Below are positions 7,271-16,789 of a stretch of DNA of 64,000 nucleotides, piece by piece. The position numbers were made by a program, and so were the translations under genes. Source of the DNA: Xanthomonas arboricola pv. juglandis (GTDB taxonomy: Bacteria; Pseudomonadota; Gammaproteobacteria; Xanthomonadales; Xanthomonadaceae); NCBI RefSeq assembly GCF_001013475.1, contig NZ_JZEF01000002.1:498785-562784 (forward strand), written 5' to 3'. The notes beneath the pieces were generated by a model, which did not search any database, was not told the DNA's origin, and worked only from the letters and a program-made list of their open reading frames with translations. How positions within the stretch are numbered: position 1 is the first letter of the stretch; each line of letters starts with the position of its first letter.

Positions 7271-9772
7271 TCAGGTGCCGCGCGGTTTTGCCCGATGGGT
7301 TGCAGTTGCGGACCATGGATCTTCCGGCCACGGATGTCTGGGATACCGTCCCTTCATCTCCTTCCTGACATCCGGGTATGTGGTGACCCAGAAGCTTTTC
7401 AAATCCTGCGTGACCTGCAACGGGCGCCCACCTGGCGAGAGCAGATGCAGGGTCAGCGGGATGCGACCGTCGGCGACGCGCGGGGTGTCGGCCAGGCCGA
7501 ACAGTTCCTGCAACTTGACCGCCAGCACCGGCGGCAACGGCTGCTCGGCGTGGTCGAGGGCGTAGACGATCTGCCGTTCCATGCCCGAGGGCACGCCGAT
7601 GCGGGTGGGCGCGTGGCGATCGATCAGCTGGCGGCGGTCCCACGGCAGGGCGGCCTTGAGCGCTTCGCCCAGTGTGGCCTCGTCCAGCGCATCCAGGCGG
7701 GTCTTGCCGGCGAAGGCCGGGCGCAGCCAAGTGTCCAGTGTCTCCAGCAACGCGGTGTCTGACAGGTCGGGCAGCGCAAGCTCGGGCATCCAGGCGCGTA
7801 ACGACTGCAGGCGTGCGCGCCATTGGCGCAGGCCGTCGGTCCAGGGCAAGGCATCCAGGCCCAATTGACGCACTGCCTCGGTCAATGCGTCGGCGGCCTG
7901 CGCCGGATCGACGCGGCCGGCCGGGCGGCTGTCGAGCACGATGCGGTCGAAGCTGGATTGCCGGCGCGCCACCAGGGCGCGCTTGTCCGCATCCCACTGC
8001 ACCAGATCCTGCTGCACGAAGCGCTCCGGCACGCTGTGGCGCAGATAGCCTTCGTCCACCGGCGCGGCGCGTAGCAATAACGCGTCCTTGGCTTCGTAAC
8101 GCAGTTCGCTGGCGACCAGCCAGGGTTCGCCGCGCAGGTCGCTGTGGTCGAACAGGCGCGCGCTGCGGCCGTTGGCAAGCAGGTAGCGCAGCGGGTCGTT
8201 GGTATGGCGCGCGGCAATGCGGTCGGGGAAGGCGTGCGAGAGCAGGTCGCCGAGTGCATGCGCTTCCACGCTGGCGGGCGGGGCGCTGTCGCAGCGCAGC
8301 CGGCGTCGCCATTGCTTGGCGGCGCTGTCGATCGCGGCCAGGCCGCCGCGGTTGGCATCGTGCGCGCTGCGGCCTTGCCGGAAGGCGGCCAGTGCGCGCC
8401 AGCGCGCGGCCAGTCCATCGCCGCCCTGACGCAGCGGGTCGCGCGCTTCCAGCAAGGCGGCCAGGTCGCAGGCCAGCGCCACGCGGGCCGCATCGCCGGC
8501 CTGCGCCAGCATCGCGGCCAGGCGCGGATGCGTACCCAGCGCGAGCATGCGCCGACCCAGCGCGGTGATGCCGCCGCCGTCGGTGAGCGCGCCCAGTCGC
8601 TGCAGCAACTCGTGCGCGGCAGCCAGCGCGCCGGCCGGCGGGGCATCGACGAAACGCAGTGCGGCGCTGCCCCAGGCCGCCAGTTCCAGCGCCAGACCGG
8701 CCAGCTCCACGTGGGTGATCTCGGCGCGCCGCTGGGGTTCCAGCCGTTGCGATTGCGGCCATAGCCGGTATGCCCAGCCACTGGCCACACGCCCGGCGCG
8801 GCCGGCACGCTGGTCGGCCGAGGCCTGCGCAATGGTGGCGATGTCCAGCCGCGAGAAACCGCTGTTGGGATCGTAATGCGGCTCGCGCGCCAGCCCGCTG
8901 TCGATGACCACGCGCACGCCGGGCAGGGTCACCGAAGACTCGGCGACGTTGGTCGCCAGCACCACGCGGCGGTGCCCTGACGGGTCGGGCTGCAGCACCC
9001 GGCTTTGCGCTTCCACCGACAGCTCGCCATGCAGCGGCAGCACCTGCACGGCCGGGTCCAGCACGTCCTGCAGCGCGCCGTGCACGCGTGCGATCTCGCG
9101 TTGGCCGGGCAGGAACACCAGCACATCGCCCGGATGTGTGGCCAAGGCGTGTTCCACCGCGCGCCGGGTCTGCGGCTCCAGCGCTTCGTCGCGGCGCGCG
9201 GGAAAATGCGCGATCTCCACCGGGAAACTGCGCCCGGCGCTGCTCAGGCGCGGTGCGTCGAGAAAGCCGGCCAGGCGCTCGCCATCCAGCGTGGCCGACA
9301 TCGCCACGATGCGCAGGTCCTCGCGCACCTGCGCCTGCACGTCCAGCGCCAGCGCCAGGCCGAGGTCGCCGGCCAGGTGGCGCTCGTGGAACTCGTCGAA
9401 CAGCAGCGCACCGATGTGCTCCAGCATCGGGTCGTCCTGGATCAGCCGGGTCAGGATGCCCTCGGTGACGACCTCGATGCGGGTACGCGCGGAGGTCTTG
9501 TTCTCGAAGCGGATGCGGTAGCCCACCGTCTCGCCGACCGGCTCGCCCAACTGGCGCGCCATGAACATGGCGGCGCTGCGGGCGGCCACGCGCCGCGGTT
9601 CGAGCATCACGATCTTGCGACCGGCCAGCCACGGCGCGTCCAGCAAGGCCAGCGGTACCTGGGTGGTCTTGCCGGCGCCGGGCGGGGCTTCCAGCACCAG
9701 CCGCGGATGGGCGGCCAGGCTGTCGCACAGCTGCGGCAGCAGGGGGGAGATCGGAAAGGCAGGCTCGGTCAT
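7271..9772 (-). CDS. hrpB: ATP-dependent RNA helicase HrpB
   Basis: DExH-box helicase of about 833 residues, the normal HrpB length. The Walker A is APPGAGKTTQVPLALL, the Walker B/DEFH box LLFDEFHERHLAGD, motif III SATLDGE and motif VI QRAGRAGRVASG. The long C-terminal HrpB-specific region ends near LPPVLAVKLQELFGL and HPWPEDPW. Family members unwind RNA; in Xanthomonas HrpB homologues have been tied to mRNA processing and virulence, a point from general knowledge. This is not the type III secretion hrpB operon. The ATG at 9772 is preferred over an upstream GTG at 9793 because family proteins start close to TEPAFPI. It is divergent from the chemoreceptor gene. Confidence 0.92.
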   Translation of the reverse strand: MTEPAFPISPLLPQLCDSLAAHPRLVLEAPPGAGKTTQVPLALLDAPWLAGRKIVMLEPRRVAARSAAMFMARQLGEPVGETVGYRIRFENKTSARTRIEVVTEGILTRLIQDDPMLEHIGALLFDEFHERHLAGDLGLALALDVQAQVREDLRIVAMSATLDGERLAGFLDAPRLSSAGRSFPVEIAHFPARRDEALEPQTRRAVEHALATHPGDVLVFLPGQREIARVHGALQDVLDPAVQVLPLHGELSVEAQSRVLQPDPSGHRRVVLATNVAESSVTLPGVRVVIDSGLAREPHYDPNSGFSRLDIATIAQASADQRAGRAGRVASGWAYRLWPQSQRLEPQRRAEITHVELAGLALELAAWGSAALRFVDAPPAGALAAAHELLQRLGALTDGGGITALGRRMLALGTHPRLAAMLAQAGDAARVALACDLAALLEARDPLRQGGDGLAARWRALAAFRQGRSAHDANRGGLAAIDSAAKQWRRRLRCDSAPPASVEAHALGDLLSHAFPDRIAARHTNDPLRYLLANGRSARLFDHSDLRGEPWLVASELRYEAKDALLLRAAPVDEGYLRHSVPERFVQQDLVQWDADKRALVARRQSSFDRIVLDSRPAGRVDPAQAADALTEAVRQLGLDALPWTDGLRQWRARLQSLRAWMPELALPDLSDTALLETLDTWLRPAFAGKTRLDALDEATLGEALKAALPWDRRQLIDRHAPTRIGVPSGMERQIVYALDHAEQPLPPVLAVKLQELFGLADTPRVADGRIPLTLHLLSPGGRPLQVTQDLKSFWVTTYPDVRKEMKGRYPRHPWPEDPWSATATHRAKPRGT

Positions 9773-9955
9773 GCGCGGGAAGGATACGGGCACGTCACAG
9801 ATGGCGCGACGGTCGGGCCGTCGGGTGAAGCCTGTCGGGGAATCCGGAAGTGCTCACCTCTTCGGGCATTCAAGCGATGATTCCGGCGGCCGGCGCTGCT
9901 TCAGATCGGTAAGACACATGTCGACAACCGATGTAATCCACGATCTGGATGCACC

Positions 9956-12073
9956 ATGTCTGCTGTCACCCCGAAATTCGTCAGCCTGCAAAGCAAGCTG
10001 CTCGGCGCGCTCGCGCTGGGTCTGTCGGTCATCCTGCTGTGTGCCCTGGGCGGTCTGGGTACGGCGTGGCTGAGTCTGTCCGGCAAGGTGCCGCCGGAGG
10101 TGGCGCAGGCTTCCAGCAGCGAAGAGATCACCCGCGATTTCCGCCTGCAGGTGCAGGAATGGAAGAACGTGCTGATCCGCGGGCGCGATCCGGCGCTGCT
10201 GGACAAGCATCTGAGCGCCTTCCGCGAGCAGGGCAGGAAGGTGCAGGCCAGCACCGAGGCGCTGGCCAAGGCAACCCAGGACCCGCAGGCGCGCACGCTG
10301 GCGCAGGACTTTGCCAAGGCGCATCTGGGTCTGCAGCGCAATTACGAAGCGGCGCTGGGCAAGTTTGCCGAGGCCGGCTACGACACCCAGGTGGGCGACC
10401 AGCTGGTCAAGGGCCAGGACCGCGCGCCCAGCCACACCCTCGAAGAACTGGTGAAGCGCAGCAAGACCCTGGCCGATGCGGCGGTGCTGGCCAGTTCGCA
10501 ATCGGCGCAGCACAAGCTGGTGTTGTCGGCGGTGGCCACGATCGCCGCGGCGCTGTGCCTGGTGGCAGTGCTGGGCTGGTGGATCCGTCGCTCGATCGTG
10601 CGCCCGATCGAAAACGTCGCACGTGCGGCACGCCAGGTGGCGGCCGGCGATCTGTCGGCGCGTGCAGCGGTCAGCACGCGCGATGAAATCGGTCTGCTCG
10701 GCCAGGCCATGGGCCAGGTGGTCAACACGCTCACCGACGTCTCCACCGCGCAGGCCGACATGGCACAGCGCCACGAAGCCGGGCAGATGAGTTACCGCAT
10801 GGACGCGCAGGCCTTCCCGGGCGCATACGGCCGCATGGTCGACGACACCAATGGCTTGATCGGCGCGCAGGTCGGTCTGATCGGCGACATGCTGCAGGTG
10901 ATGCAGCATTACGCGGTCGGCGACATGTCGGTGGACATGCCGCGCCTGCCTGGCGAGAAAGCGCAGATCACCGAGGCGATGGACACCACCAAGCGCAACC
11001 TGGCGGCGATCAATGGCGAAATCCGTGGCCTGGTCGACGCGGCTGCGGCCGGCGACTTCGCCACGCGCGGCAATGCCGAGGCCTACCAGTTCGAATTCCG
11101 CGCCATGGTCAACGGCGTCAACGGCCTGATGCAGAACGTGGACCAGAATCTGGCCGAGCTGTCGCAGCTGCTCAAGGCGATCGCCGATGGCGACCTGACC
11201 GCGCGCATGCACGGCAACCAGCAAGGCGTGTTCGCACGCATGCGCGACGATGCCAATGCCACCGTGCAGCGCCTGACCGACATCGTGGGCGACATCACCG
11301 TGGCCGCGCAGACCATTCGCACCGCCTCGGCAGAGATTGCCGCCGGCAACAACGACCTGGCCCAGCGCACCGAACAGCAGGCTGCCAACCTGGAAGAAAC
11401 CGCCACCTCGATGGAAGAACTCACCTCCACCGTGCGCCAGAACGCCGACACCGCGCAGCAGGCCAGCCGCGGCGCGCAGGCGGCCGCGGAGATCGCCGGC
11501 CGTGGCGGCGAGATGGTGGCCAGCGTGGTCGACACCATGGGCGAGATCGAGGTGTCGTCCAAGAAGATCGCCGAGATCATCAGCGTCATCGACGGCATCG
11601 CCTTCCAGACCAACATCCTGGCGCTGAACGCGGCAGTGGAAGCGGCGCGTGCCGGCGAACAGGGCCGCGGCTTTGCCGTGGTCGCCTCGGAAGTGCGCGC
11701 GCTGGCGCAGCGTTCGGCCGGCGCGGCCAAGGAGGTCAAGCACCTGATCGACGCCTCGGTGGACAGCGTGGAGCGCGGCAGCGCGCGCGTGGATCAGGCC
11801 GGGCAGACGATGCAGCAGATCGTGCAGTCGGTGCAGCAGGTGACCACGTTGATTGCGGAGATTTCCGCCGCATCGCGCGAACAATCCTCCGGCATCGAGC
11901 AGGTCGCTCGCACCGTCAACGACATGGACGAAACCACCCAGCGCAATGCCGCACTGGTGGAAGAAGCCTCCGCGGCGGCACGTGCAATGGAAGAGCAGGC
12001 GGTGGAACTGAGCGAAGCGGTATCGGTGTTCCGCCTGGACGCACGCCGGCCAAGCCTGGCGGCTGCGGCTTGA
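9956..12073 (+). CDS. Methyl-accepting chemotaxis protein with tandem HAMP-like modules
   Basis: Inner-membrane chemoreceptor of 705 residues. TM1 is near residues 15-38 and TM2 ([18 protein letters not shown]) near 190-207. They enclose a small helical periplasmic sensor of about 150 residues. [18 protein letters not shown] is the first HAMP, and the later [14 protein letters not shown] and [12 protein letters not shown] segments look like further HAMP-like repeats. The signalling tip is [20 protein letters not shown], the invariant CheA/CheW-binding hairpin. There is no C-terminal NWETF-type tether. The ligand is unknown. It stands alone, divergent from hrpB, with a repeat-rich gap downstream. 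Confidence 0.93.
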   Translation: MSAVTPKFVSLQSKLLGALALGLSVILLCALGGLGTAWLSLSGKVPPEVAQASSSEEITRDFRLQVQEWKNVLIRGRDPALLDKHLSAFREQGRKVQASTEALAKATQDPQARTLAQDFAKAHLGLQRNYEAALGKFAEAGYDTQVGDQLVKGQDRAPSHTLEELVKRSKTLADAAVLASSQSAQHKLVLSAVATIAAALCLVAVLGWWIRRSIVRPIENVARAARQVAAGDLSARAAVSTRDEIGLLGQAMGQVVNTLTDVSTAQADMAQRHEAGQMSYRMDAQAFPGAYGRMVDDTNGLIGAQVGLIGDMLQVMQHYAVGDMSVDMPRLPGEKAQITEAMDTTKRNLAAINGEIRGLVDAAAAGDFATRGNAEAYQFEFRAMVNGVNGLMQNVDQNLAELSQLLKAIADGDLTARMHGNQQGVFARMRDDANATVQRLTDIVGDITVAAQTIRTASAEIAAGNNDLAQRTEQQAANLEETATSMEELTSTVRQNADTAQQASRGAQAAAEIAGRGGEMVASVVDTMGEIEVSSKKIAEIISVIDGIAFQTNILALNAAVEAARAGEQGRGFAVVASEVRALAQRSAGAAKEVKHLIDASVDSVERGSARVDQAGQTMQQIVQSVQQVTTLIAEISAASREQSSGIEQVARTVNDMDETTQRNAALVEEASAAARAMEEQAVELSEAVSVFRLDARRPSLAAAA

Positions 12074-12146
12074 TTGCGTGAGGCGTTGTAGCGGCCTAGG
12101 TGCAGATGCTTGAATCAAAAACCCGGTGCGTCGAGGGCGCGGTGCC

Positions 12147-12240
12147 CTCACCACTTGCGGGACACGTCATGCATCCGTCCGTGTAGGCTCCTTGGCGGCA
12201 TTCATGCCGCCAAGGGTCCCGCAAGCGGCGGGGACGCCGC
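12147..12240. repeat. Nested palindromic intergenic repeat, copy A
   Basis: The inner hairpin has perfect 10-bp arms CTTGGCGGCA/TGCCGCCAAG (12191-12214). An outer pair CTTGCGGGAC/GTCCCGCAAG encloses it. The organisation matches copy B 280 bp downstream, although the arm sequences differ by compensating changes. Such compensation suggests the folded RNA or DNA structure is what is kept. Confidence 0.7.
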
Positions 12241-12427
12241 ACCAGAGTGGTGGTCGGTGGCCCGGTCAAAACCTGTGTTTGCTTTGGGGTGCCGAGAAGT
12301 TTGAGATCGCTTCGTTCAAGGCTTGCCTGTTGCTCGAATTCGATTGAGGGGCTAACTGGACTCCCACAATCCGAACAACGCACATCGTGCATTGCTTGCA
12401 CCAAGCACACCGACCATCTCGCTTGGT

Positions 12428-12529
12428 CCTTGCCCGTCCACCGTCGCGGGACCTTACGCGGCATGGATGCCGCGTAAGAGCCTACATGGACGTACTTGCG
12501 GCGTGTCCTGCGACGGTGGGCGGGCAAGG
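12428..12529. repeat. Nested palindromic intergenic repeat, copy B
   Basis: Outer arms at 12428-12452 and 12505-12529 pair imperfectly over about 25 bp (CCTTGCCCGTCCACCGTCGC against GCGACGGTGGGCGGGCAAGG). The inner hairpin has perfect 11-bp arms CTTACGCGGCA/TGCCGCGTAAG (12453-12478). The left flank and left arm recur in truncated form at 63270-63320. The rest of the 12074-12693 gap holds no supported gene. Confidence 0.72.
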
Positions 12530-12693
12530 GCCCTGCAACCAAGCCGCAGATCGACCGCTCCACGATCGATCCACCGACACCATCCAGTCACTTCGAGACA
12601 CACGAAAACTGCGCTAAAAACCTGCGAATTCAAGTCGCAGCGTCGTCGGACGACCAAGCCAGGCCAAACCAGTCCGACCTCAGTATCTGGTCA

Positions 12694-13167
12694 TCAACCC
12701 GCTTCGCGCATCCGCGCGGTCAGGCCCTTGAGGAAGGCGCGCAGCAACTGGTCGCCGCAGGGGCGAAAATTCTTGTGGCCGGGCTGGCGGAACAGCGCGG
12801 ACAGTTCCGGCTTGGACAGCGGGAAGCCGGCGCTGGCGAAGATGGCGTGCATGTCCACGTCTTTCAGCTCGAAGGCCACGCGCAGTTTTTTCAGCACCAG
12901 GTTGTTGCCGACGCGGGTTTCCAGCGGGCGCACCGGCTGGCTCTCGTCGCGGCCGCGGAAACGCAGCACCAGGCCATCGAGGAAGCGCGCCAGCATTGCG
13001 TCGGTGCAGGGCTCGAAACCGGGCTCGTCTTCCTTTTTCAGCCAGGCCTGTACCTGCGGCTTGTCGAGCGCGAACTCCGGGTCGGCCAGGTGGGTGATCT
13101 CCACCACCTTGTCGTCGCTGAGGTCGAGCATGTAGCGGATGCTGCGCAGTACATCGTTGTGGATCAT
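12694..13167 (-). CDS. yehS: DUF1456 family protein YehS
   Basis: Cytosolic protein of 157 residues with two copies of the DUF1456 module. The first begins IHNDVLRSIRYMLDLSDDKVVEI (about residues 2-70) and the second NNLVLKKLRVAFELKDVDM (about 87-150). Each ends with a similar helical stretch (MLARFLDGLVL; LLRAFLKGLTAR), and HKNFRPCGDQLLRAFL is the family signature. The function is unknown in the family. It follows uraH on the same strand after 104 bp and might be read through from the purine operon, though the gap permits its own promoter. Confidence 0.85.
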   Translation of the reverse strand: MIHNDVLRSIRYMLDLSDDKVVEITHLADPEFALDKPQVQAWLKKEDEPGFEPCTDAMLARFLDGLVLRFRGRDESQPVRPLETRVGNNLVLKKLRVAFELKDVDMHAIFASAGFPLSKPELSALFRQPGHKNFRPCGDQLLRAFLKGLTARMREAG

Positions 13168-13271
13168 GACAATTCCGGGGCCCCGGCCTGTCGCCGGAAA
13201 GACGCCATTCTACGGGGCCGACGCGGAACGCGGCGTGTGCCCCGCCGATCCGTTGCCGAACCGGCGGCCGC

Positions 13272-13604
13272 TCAGCTGCCGCGATAGGTGGAATATCCGT
13301 ACGGCGAGAGCAGCAGCGGCACGTGGTAATGGCCGTCGTCGGCGATGCCGAACGCGATCGGCACCTGTTCCAGGAAGGGCGGGTCGGGCAGTGCGGTGCC
13401 GGCCGCACGCCAATAGCCGGCCACCTCGAATTCCAGCCGGTAGCGGCCGGGTTGCAACGTGAGTGCGGCCAGTTCGGGGCAGCGCCCGTCCTGGTTGGTG
13501 ACCCCGTCGAAGTGCAGCGTGGCGCCGGCGAACAGGCGCAAGGCGATGCCGGCGGCGGGGCGGCCGGTGGCCGTATCCAGCACGTGGGTGGAGAGCGTGC
13601 TCAT
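13272..13604 (-). CDS. uraH: 5-hydroxyisourate hydrolase (transthyretin-like)
   Basis: Protein of 110 residues, the normal size. It hydrolyses 5-hydroxyisourate, the direct product of urate oxidation, to OHCU. STHVLDTATGRPAAGI at the N-terminus carries the conserved catalytic His, and the C-terminus ends in YRGS, the tetrapeptide that marks true HIU hydrolases against transthyretins. No signal peptide is present, so it acts in the cytosol. The ATG overlaps the stop of the urate hydroxylase gene in an ATGA arrangement, so the two are translationally coupled. It is the last gene of the urate operon. Confidence 0.93.
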   Translation of the reverse strand: MSTLSTHVLDTATGRPAAGIALRLFAGATLHFDGVTNQDGRCPELAALTLQPGRYRLEFEVAGYWRAAGTALPDPPFLEQVPIAFGIADDGHYHVPLLLSPYGYSTYRGS

Positions 13605-15022
13605 GCCACCGCCTGGGTCGGTTGCGGCCATTGGCCGACGAACTCGGGCTGGTCGTAAGCCAGATAGCTGTCGACGATGGCCTGGCGGTCGTCCAGGAAC
13701 AGCTGGTCGGCCACCGCGCGGGCCAGCCGCGGCAGCGCGACCTTGAGCCCGGACAGCGCCGCCGCCGACGGGCCGTGGTTGATCAGCGCCGAATAGTTGA
13801 ATGCGAACAAGCCGTGCAGCAGCGCGGCATCGTCGGGCGTGCGCGGCAGCAGTTCGAAGCCCGGGCCCAGGTAGGGGTGCGCATCCAGCACCGGATTGGC
13901 TTGGCCCGGAGGCGGCTGGTAGCGGTCGCCCCAGCAGGCGATGCGCCCGGACAGCGCGGCCAGTTCCGGGCGCAGTTGCGGGTCGGTGACCAGGCCGGTG
14001 GCAACGGCCAGAAAATCGAAGCGGTGCTCGCCCTGCGGCGTGCGCACCACCACCTCGCCATCGCGCTCGGCCACCTCCAGCCATGGCGCGCCCAGGTGCA
14101 GCGCGAAGCCGGCATGCGCGCAGGCGCGCTGGAAGGTGTCGTTGGTCGGCGGCTGGTTGTGTGCGAAGAAGCTGGCCATCATCCGGTACTTGTCCGCATC
14201 CGGCAGCGTCAGAAAGCGCGGAATGATGCCGGCCTGTTCCATGTGGCGGAATGGATTGATGCGCGGCAATGCGCTGCGGCGCACGAACACCTCGGCACTG
14301 GCGACGCCTTGATCCAGCGCGAAACAGGCGTTGTCGAACGCGGAGGCGCCACCGCCCAGGATGCCCACGCGCTTGCCGGCCAGCGCGGTGAAGTCGATGT
14401 GGCCGGAGGTATGCGCGTAGCGCTGTGCGGGCAGGGCGCGGCTGATCCAGTCCGGCACCATCCACTGGCCGCCGCCCTGGATACCGGTGGCCAGGATCAG
14501 CTTGCGCGTCAGCAGCGGCGCGCCCATCGCCAGATGCAGGCGGTGGATGCCTGGCGCCACGTCCGGCTCCACCCGCGCCAGCCGCGTGGCATTGCGCACC
14601 GGCAGGCGCAGCACCGCGCGGTACCAGCGCAGGTAGTCCATCCAGCTGCCGCGCGGGATCTTGTCCAGCGCGTCCCAGCCGGCGCCGCCGTGTTGTGCTT
14701 CCCACCAGGCGCGGAAGGTCAGCGACGGCACGCCCAGGTCGATCGAGGTGATCTGCTTGGGCGTGCGCAAGGTCTGCATGCGCGCGTAGGTCACCCACGG
14801 GCCTTCCTGCCCGGCTGGGTTCTCATCGATGACCAGCAGGTTGTGCACGCGCTCGCGCTGCAGTGCGAAAGCCGCGCCCAGGCCGCTCTGGCCGGCGCCG
14901 ACGATGACCACGTCGTACACGTGCCCGGCCGGATGCACGCGCGGCTGTACCCAGGCATCGCCGCCGTGGGCCAGGCGTTGCAGGTCGTGGTGGAGCTCGC
15001 GTTCGAGTTGGGCCAGGCTCAT
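13601..15022 (-). CDS. hpyO: FAD-dependent urate hydroxylase, HpyO type
   Basis: Flavoprotein of 473 residues with two Rossmann motifs: VVIVGAGQSGLGAAFAL for FAD (about residue 38) and RVGILGGGASAFDNA for NADPH (about residue 215). This is the layout of flavin monooxygenase-like enzymes, not of HpxO or the cofactor-free urate oxidases. A protein of this kind, HpyO, is known from Xanthomonas as a non-homologous urate hydroxylase making 5-hydroxyisourate. Its place between uraD and uraH, which handle the next two steps, supports the assignment. Both junctions are four-base ATGA overlaps. Assignment as urate hydroxylase is by family memory plus context. Confidence 0.85.
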   Translation of the reverse strand: MSLAQLERELHHDLQRLAHGGDAWVQPRVHPAGHVYDVVIVGAGQSGLGAAFALQRERVHNLLVIDENPAGQEGPWVTYARMQTLRTPKQITSIDLGVPSLTFRAWWEAQHGGAGWDALDKIPRGSWMDYLRWYRAVLRLPVRNATRLARVEPDVAPGIHRLHLAMGAPLLTRKLILATGIQGGGQWMVPDWISRALPAQRYAHTSGHIDFTALAGKRVGILGGGASAFDNACFALDQGVASAEVFVRRSALPRINPFRHMEQAGIIPRFLTLPDADKYRMMASFFAHNQPPTNDTFQRACAHAGFALHLGAPWLEVAERDGEVVVRTPQGEHRFDFLAVATGLVTDPQLRPELAALSGRIACWGDRYQPPPGQANPVLDAHPYLGPGFELLPRTPDDAALLHGLFAFNYSALINHGPSAAALSGLKVALPRLARAVADQLFLDDRQAIVDSYLAYDQPEFVGQWPQPTQAVA

Positions 15023-15510
15023 GGCAGTGCCTCCAGGCGCAGTTGCACGATCTTGCCGATCTCGGCGAGGGCGGTGGACAGTTCTTCGCTGCGCGAGGCA
15101 TCCAGCCGGCGTTCCAGCGCGGCGAGGATGCCGGCCTTGTCGTGCAGCCGTACGCAGATCACGAACGGAAATCCGAAGCGATGGCGATAGGCCTGATTGA
15201 GCGCGTGGAAGCGCTTGAATTCGGCTTCGCTGAGCCGGTCCAATCCGGCCGAGGCCTGCTCGGCGGCCGACGCGGCGGTGAGCGTGCGGTCGATCGCCGC
15301 CTTGCCCGCCAGCTCCGGATGCGCGCGGATCAACGCAACCTGGTCTTCCTGCGACGCGTCGAACACCACCTGCATCAGCCCGCGGTACACATCGGCGAAC
15401 GGGCGCCGCCGCGCAGCGCGTTCGACCACCCACGGCGAATGCTCGAACAGCTCGCGATAGCGCGCCACGAAGGCGGCATCGTCCAGCACACTGTCGTCGA
15501 TCACGCTCAT
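15019..15510 (-). CDS. uraD: 2-oxo-4-hydroxy-4-carboxy-5-ureidoimidazoline (OHCU) decarboxylase
   Basis: All-helical enzyme of 163 residues that decarboxylates OHCU to (S)-allantoin. The signature segments are FEHSPWVVERA near the N-terminus, LIRAHPELAGKAAI with the catalytic-region His, and YRHRFGFPFVICVR near residue 118. The length is normal. ATGA overlaps join it to hpxZ upstream and hpyO downstream. It acts in the cytosol directly after UraH. Confidence 0.93.
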   Translation of the reverse strand: MSVIDDSVLDDAAFVARYRELFEHSPWVVERAARRRPFADVYRGLMQVVFDASQEDQVALIRAHPELAGKAAIDRTLTAASAAEQASAGLDRLSEAEFKRFHALNQAYRHRFGFPFVICVRLHDKAGILAALERRLDASRSEELSTALAEIGKIVQLRLEALP

Positions 15511-15902
15511 GCATGCGTCCCCTGCAGCGAGACATGCGCGGCCACCACTTTCCAGCCGTCGGCAAAACGCACCCAGCTCTGGCTCTGGCGCCCGCGCGCG
15601 CTGCTGCCGTCGCGGATGAATTCTGCGTGCGTGGTGGCGAAGTCGTGGCCGAAGCCATGCACCTGCACATGCACAAGCCGGCGTTGCGGCGAGCCGCCGC
15701 GGCCGATGCGGAAGGCGCGGATCGCCTCGATGCCGTACAGCACCTCGCCCACGCCGTAGCGCACCGTGCCGGGTGCCGGGTGGAACAGCGCATCCATTGC
15801 GGCGATGTCGTCGTCCATCAGGGCCTGTTCGTAGGCATGGAAGGCGGCGGTCACTTGCGCGATCACCTCGGGCAGGTCGATGTCGGCGGTGTCGATGCTC
15901 AT
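15507..15902 (-). CDS. hpxZ: HpxZ-like protein (AtzH-like, SnoaL fold)
   Basis: Small alpha+beta barrel protein of 131 residues. ALMDDDIAAMDALFHPAPGT and VRYGVGEVLYGIEAIRAFR are the hallmarks of the AtzH/HpxZ group. SQSWVRFADGWKVVAAHVSL is the usual C-terminal strand pair. In Klebsiella-type loci hpxZ goes with hpxW and hpxX in oxalurate/oxamate use; here hpxX and hpxW-like genes lie 12 kb away. The ATG at 15902 overlaps the puuE stop (ATGA); an upstream start at 15923 is less likely. The exact biochemical role is not settled. Confidence 0.85.
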   Translation of the reverse strand: MSIDTADIDLPEVIAQVTAAFHAYEQALMDDDIAAMDALFHPAPGTVRYGVGEVLYGIEAIRAFRIGRGGSPQRRLVHVQVHGFGHDFATTHAEFIRDGSSARGRQSQSWVRFADGWKVVAAHVSLQGTHA

Positions 15903-16789
15903 GCGGGATGGACCTGCAGCCAATGCCGCGCAATATCGATGCGGCGCGCAATCCAGGCATCGCCGCTGGCCAGCACATGATCGACGAAACGTGCCAGGGC
16001 CGCCGCGCGCGCCGGCTTGCCGACGATGCGCCCATGCAGGCCGACCGACAGCATGCGCCCGCCTTCGCTGCGCAGTTGCTCGAAGCCATCGCGCAGATAG
16101 CGGAAGAACGGCTCACCATCGGCAAAGCCGTTGTAGGCGACGAATTTCATGTCGTTGGCGTCCAGTGTGTACGGCACGATCAACTGCGCACGGCCGTGCC
16201 GGTGGTCGTAGTACGGCACATCGTCGGCGTAGCTGTCGGCGTCGTAGACAAAGCCGCCTTCCTCGGCGACCAGCCGCGCGGTGTTGGGGCTGGTGCGGCC
16301 CTGGTACCAGCCCAGTGGGCGGCTGCCGGCGGCGCGGGTGTGCACGGCGATGGCTTCGGCGATATGCGCACGCTCGGTGGCTTCATCCACATGCTGGTAA
16401 TCGATCCAGCGCAGGCCGTGGCTGGCGATCTCCCAGTCGGCGGCCTGCATCGCGGCGACCGCTTCGGGATTGGAGGCCAGCGCGTGCGCCACGCCGAATA
16501 CGGTCACCGGCACATTGCGCGCAGTGAACAACCGATGCAGCCGCCAGAAGCCGGCACGGCTGCCGTATTCGTACAGGCTCTCCATCGCCATGGCACGCGC
16601 ACCGGGCTGCGCTTGCGTGCCGACCATCTCCGACAGGAAGGCTTCCGAGCCGGCATCGCCGTTGAGCACGCAGTTTTCCGCGCCCTCTTCGTAATTGATG
16701 ACGAACTGCACCGCGATGCGCGCGCCACCGGGCCACTGCGCTGCAGGCGGGGTGGCGCCATAGCCGACCAGGTCGCGCGCCGTGTTCAT
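15899..16789 (-). CDS. puuE: Allantoinase PuuE (polysaccharide-deacetylase fold)
   Basis: Protein of 296 residues of the carbohydrate esterase 4-like fold, unrelated to the amidohydrolase allantoinase AllB. RDLVGYGATPP near the N-terminus, WPGGARIAVQFVINYEEGAE and ASHGLRWIDYQHVDEATE (the metal-binding His region) are typical of PuuE. SVGLHGRIVGKPAR lies near the C-terminus. It opens allantoin to allantoate in the cytosol. The gene overlaps hpxJ upstream and hpxZ downstream by four bases each. Confidence 0.93.
   Translation of the reverse strand: MNTARDLVGYGATPPAAQWPGGARIAVQFVINYEEGAENCVLNGDAGSEAFLSEMVGTQAQPGARAMAMESLYEYGSRAGFWRLHRLFTARNVPVTVFGVAHALASNPEAVAAMQAADWEIASHGLRWIDYQHVDEATERAHIAEAIAVHTRAAGSRPLGWYQGRTSPNTARLVAEEGGFVYDADSYADDVPYYDHRHGRAQLIVPYTLDANDMKFVAYNGFADGEPFFRYLRDGFEQLRSEGGRMLSVGLHGRIVGKPARAAALARFVDHVLASGDAWIARRIDIARHWLQVHPA

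Noticed and set aside
7271-9772. hrpB read as part of a type III secretion (hrp) cluster
   Set aside because: The protein is a DExH RNA helicase with the same three-letter name; no type III secretion gene is in the window.
9865-9912. Sigma-28-like promoter before the chemoreceptor
   Set aside because: TCAAG and GATCGGTAA only loosely resemble the flagellar sigma consensus; too weak to call.
9854-12154. Long minus-strand open frame (about 766 codons) opposite the chemoreceptor gene
   Set aside because: Composition is artefactual (His/Arg/Gly-rich), while the plus-strand frame is a clear chemoreceptor.
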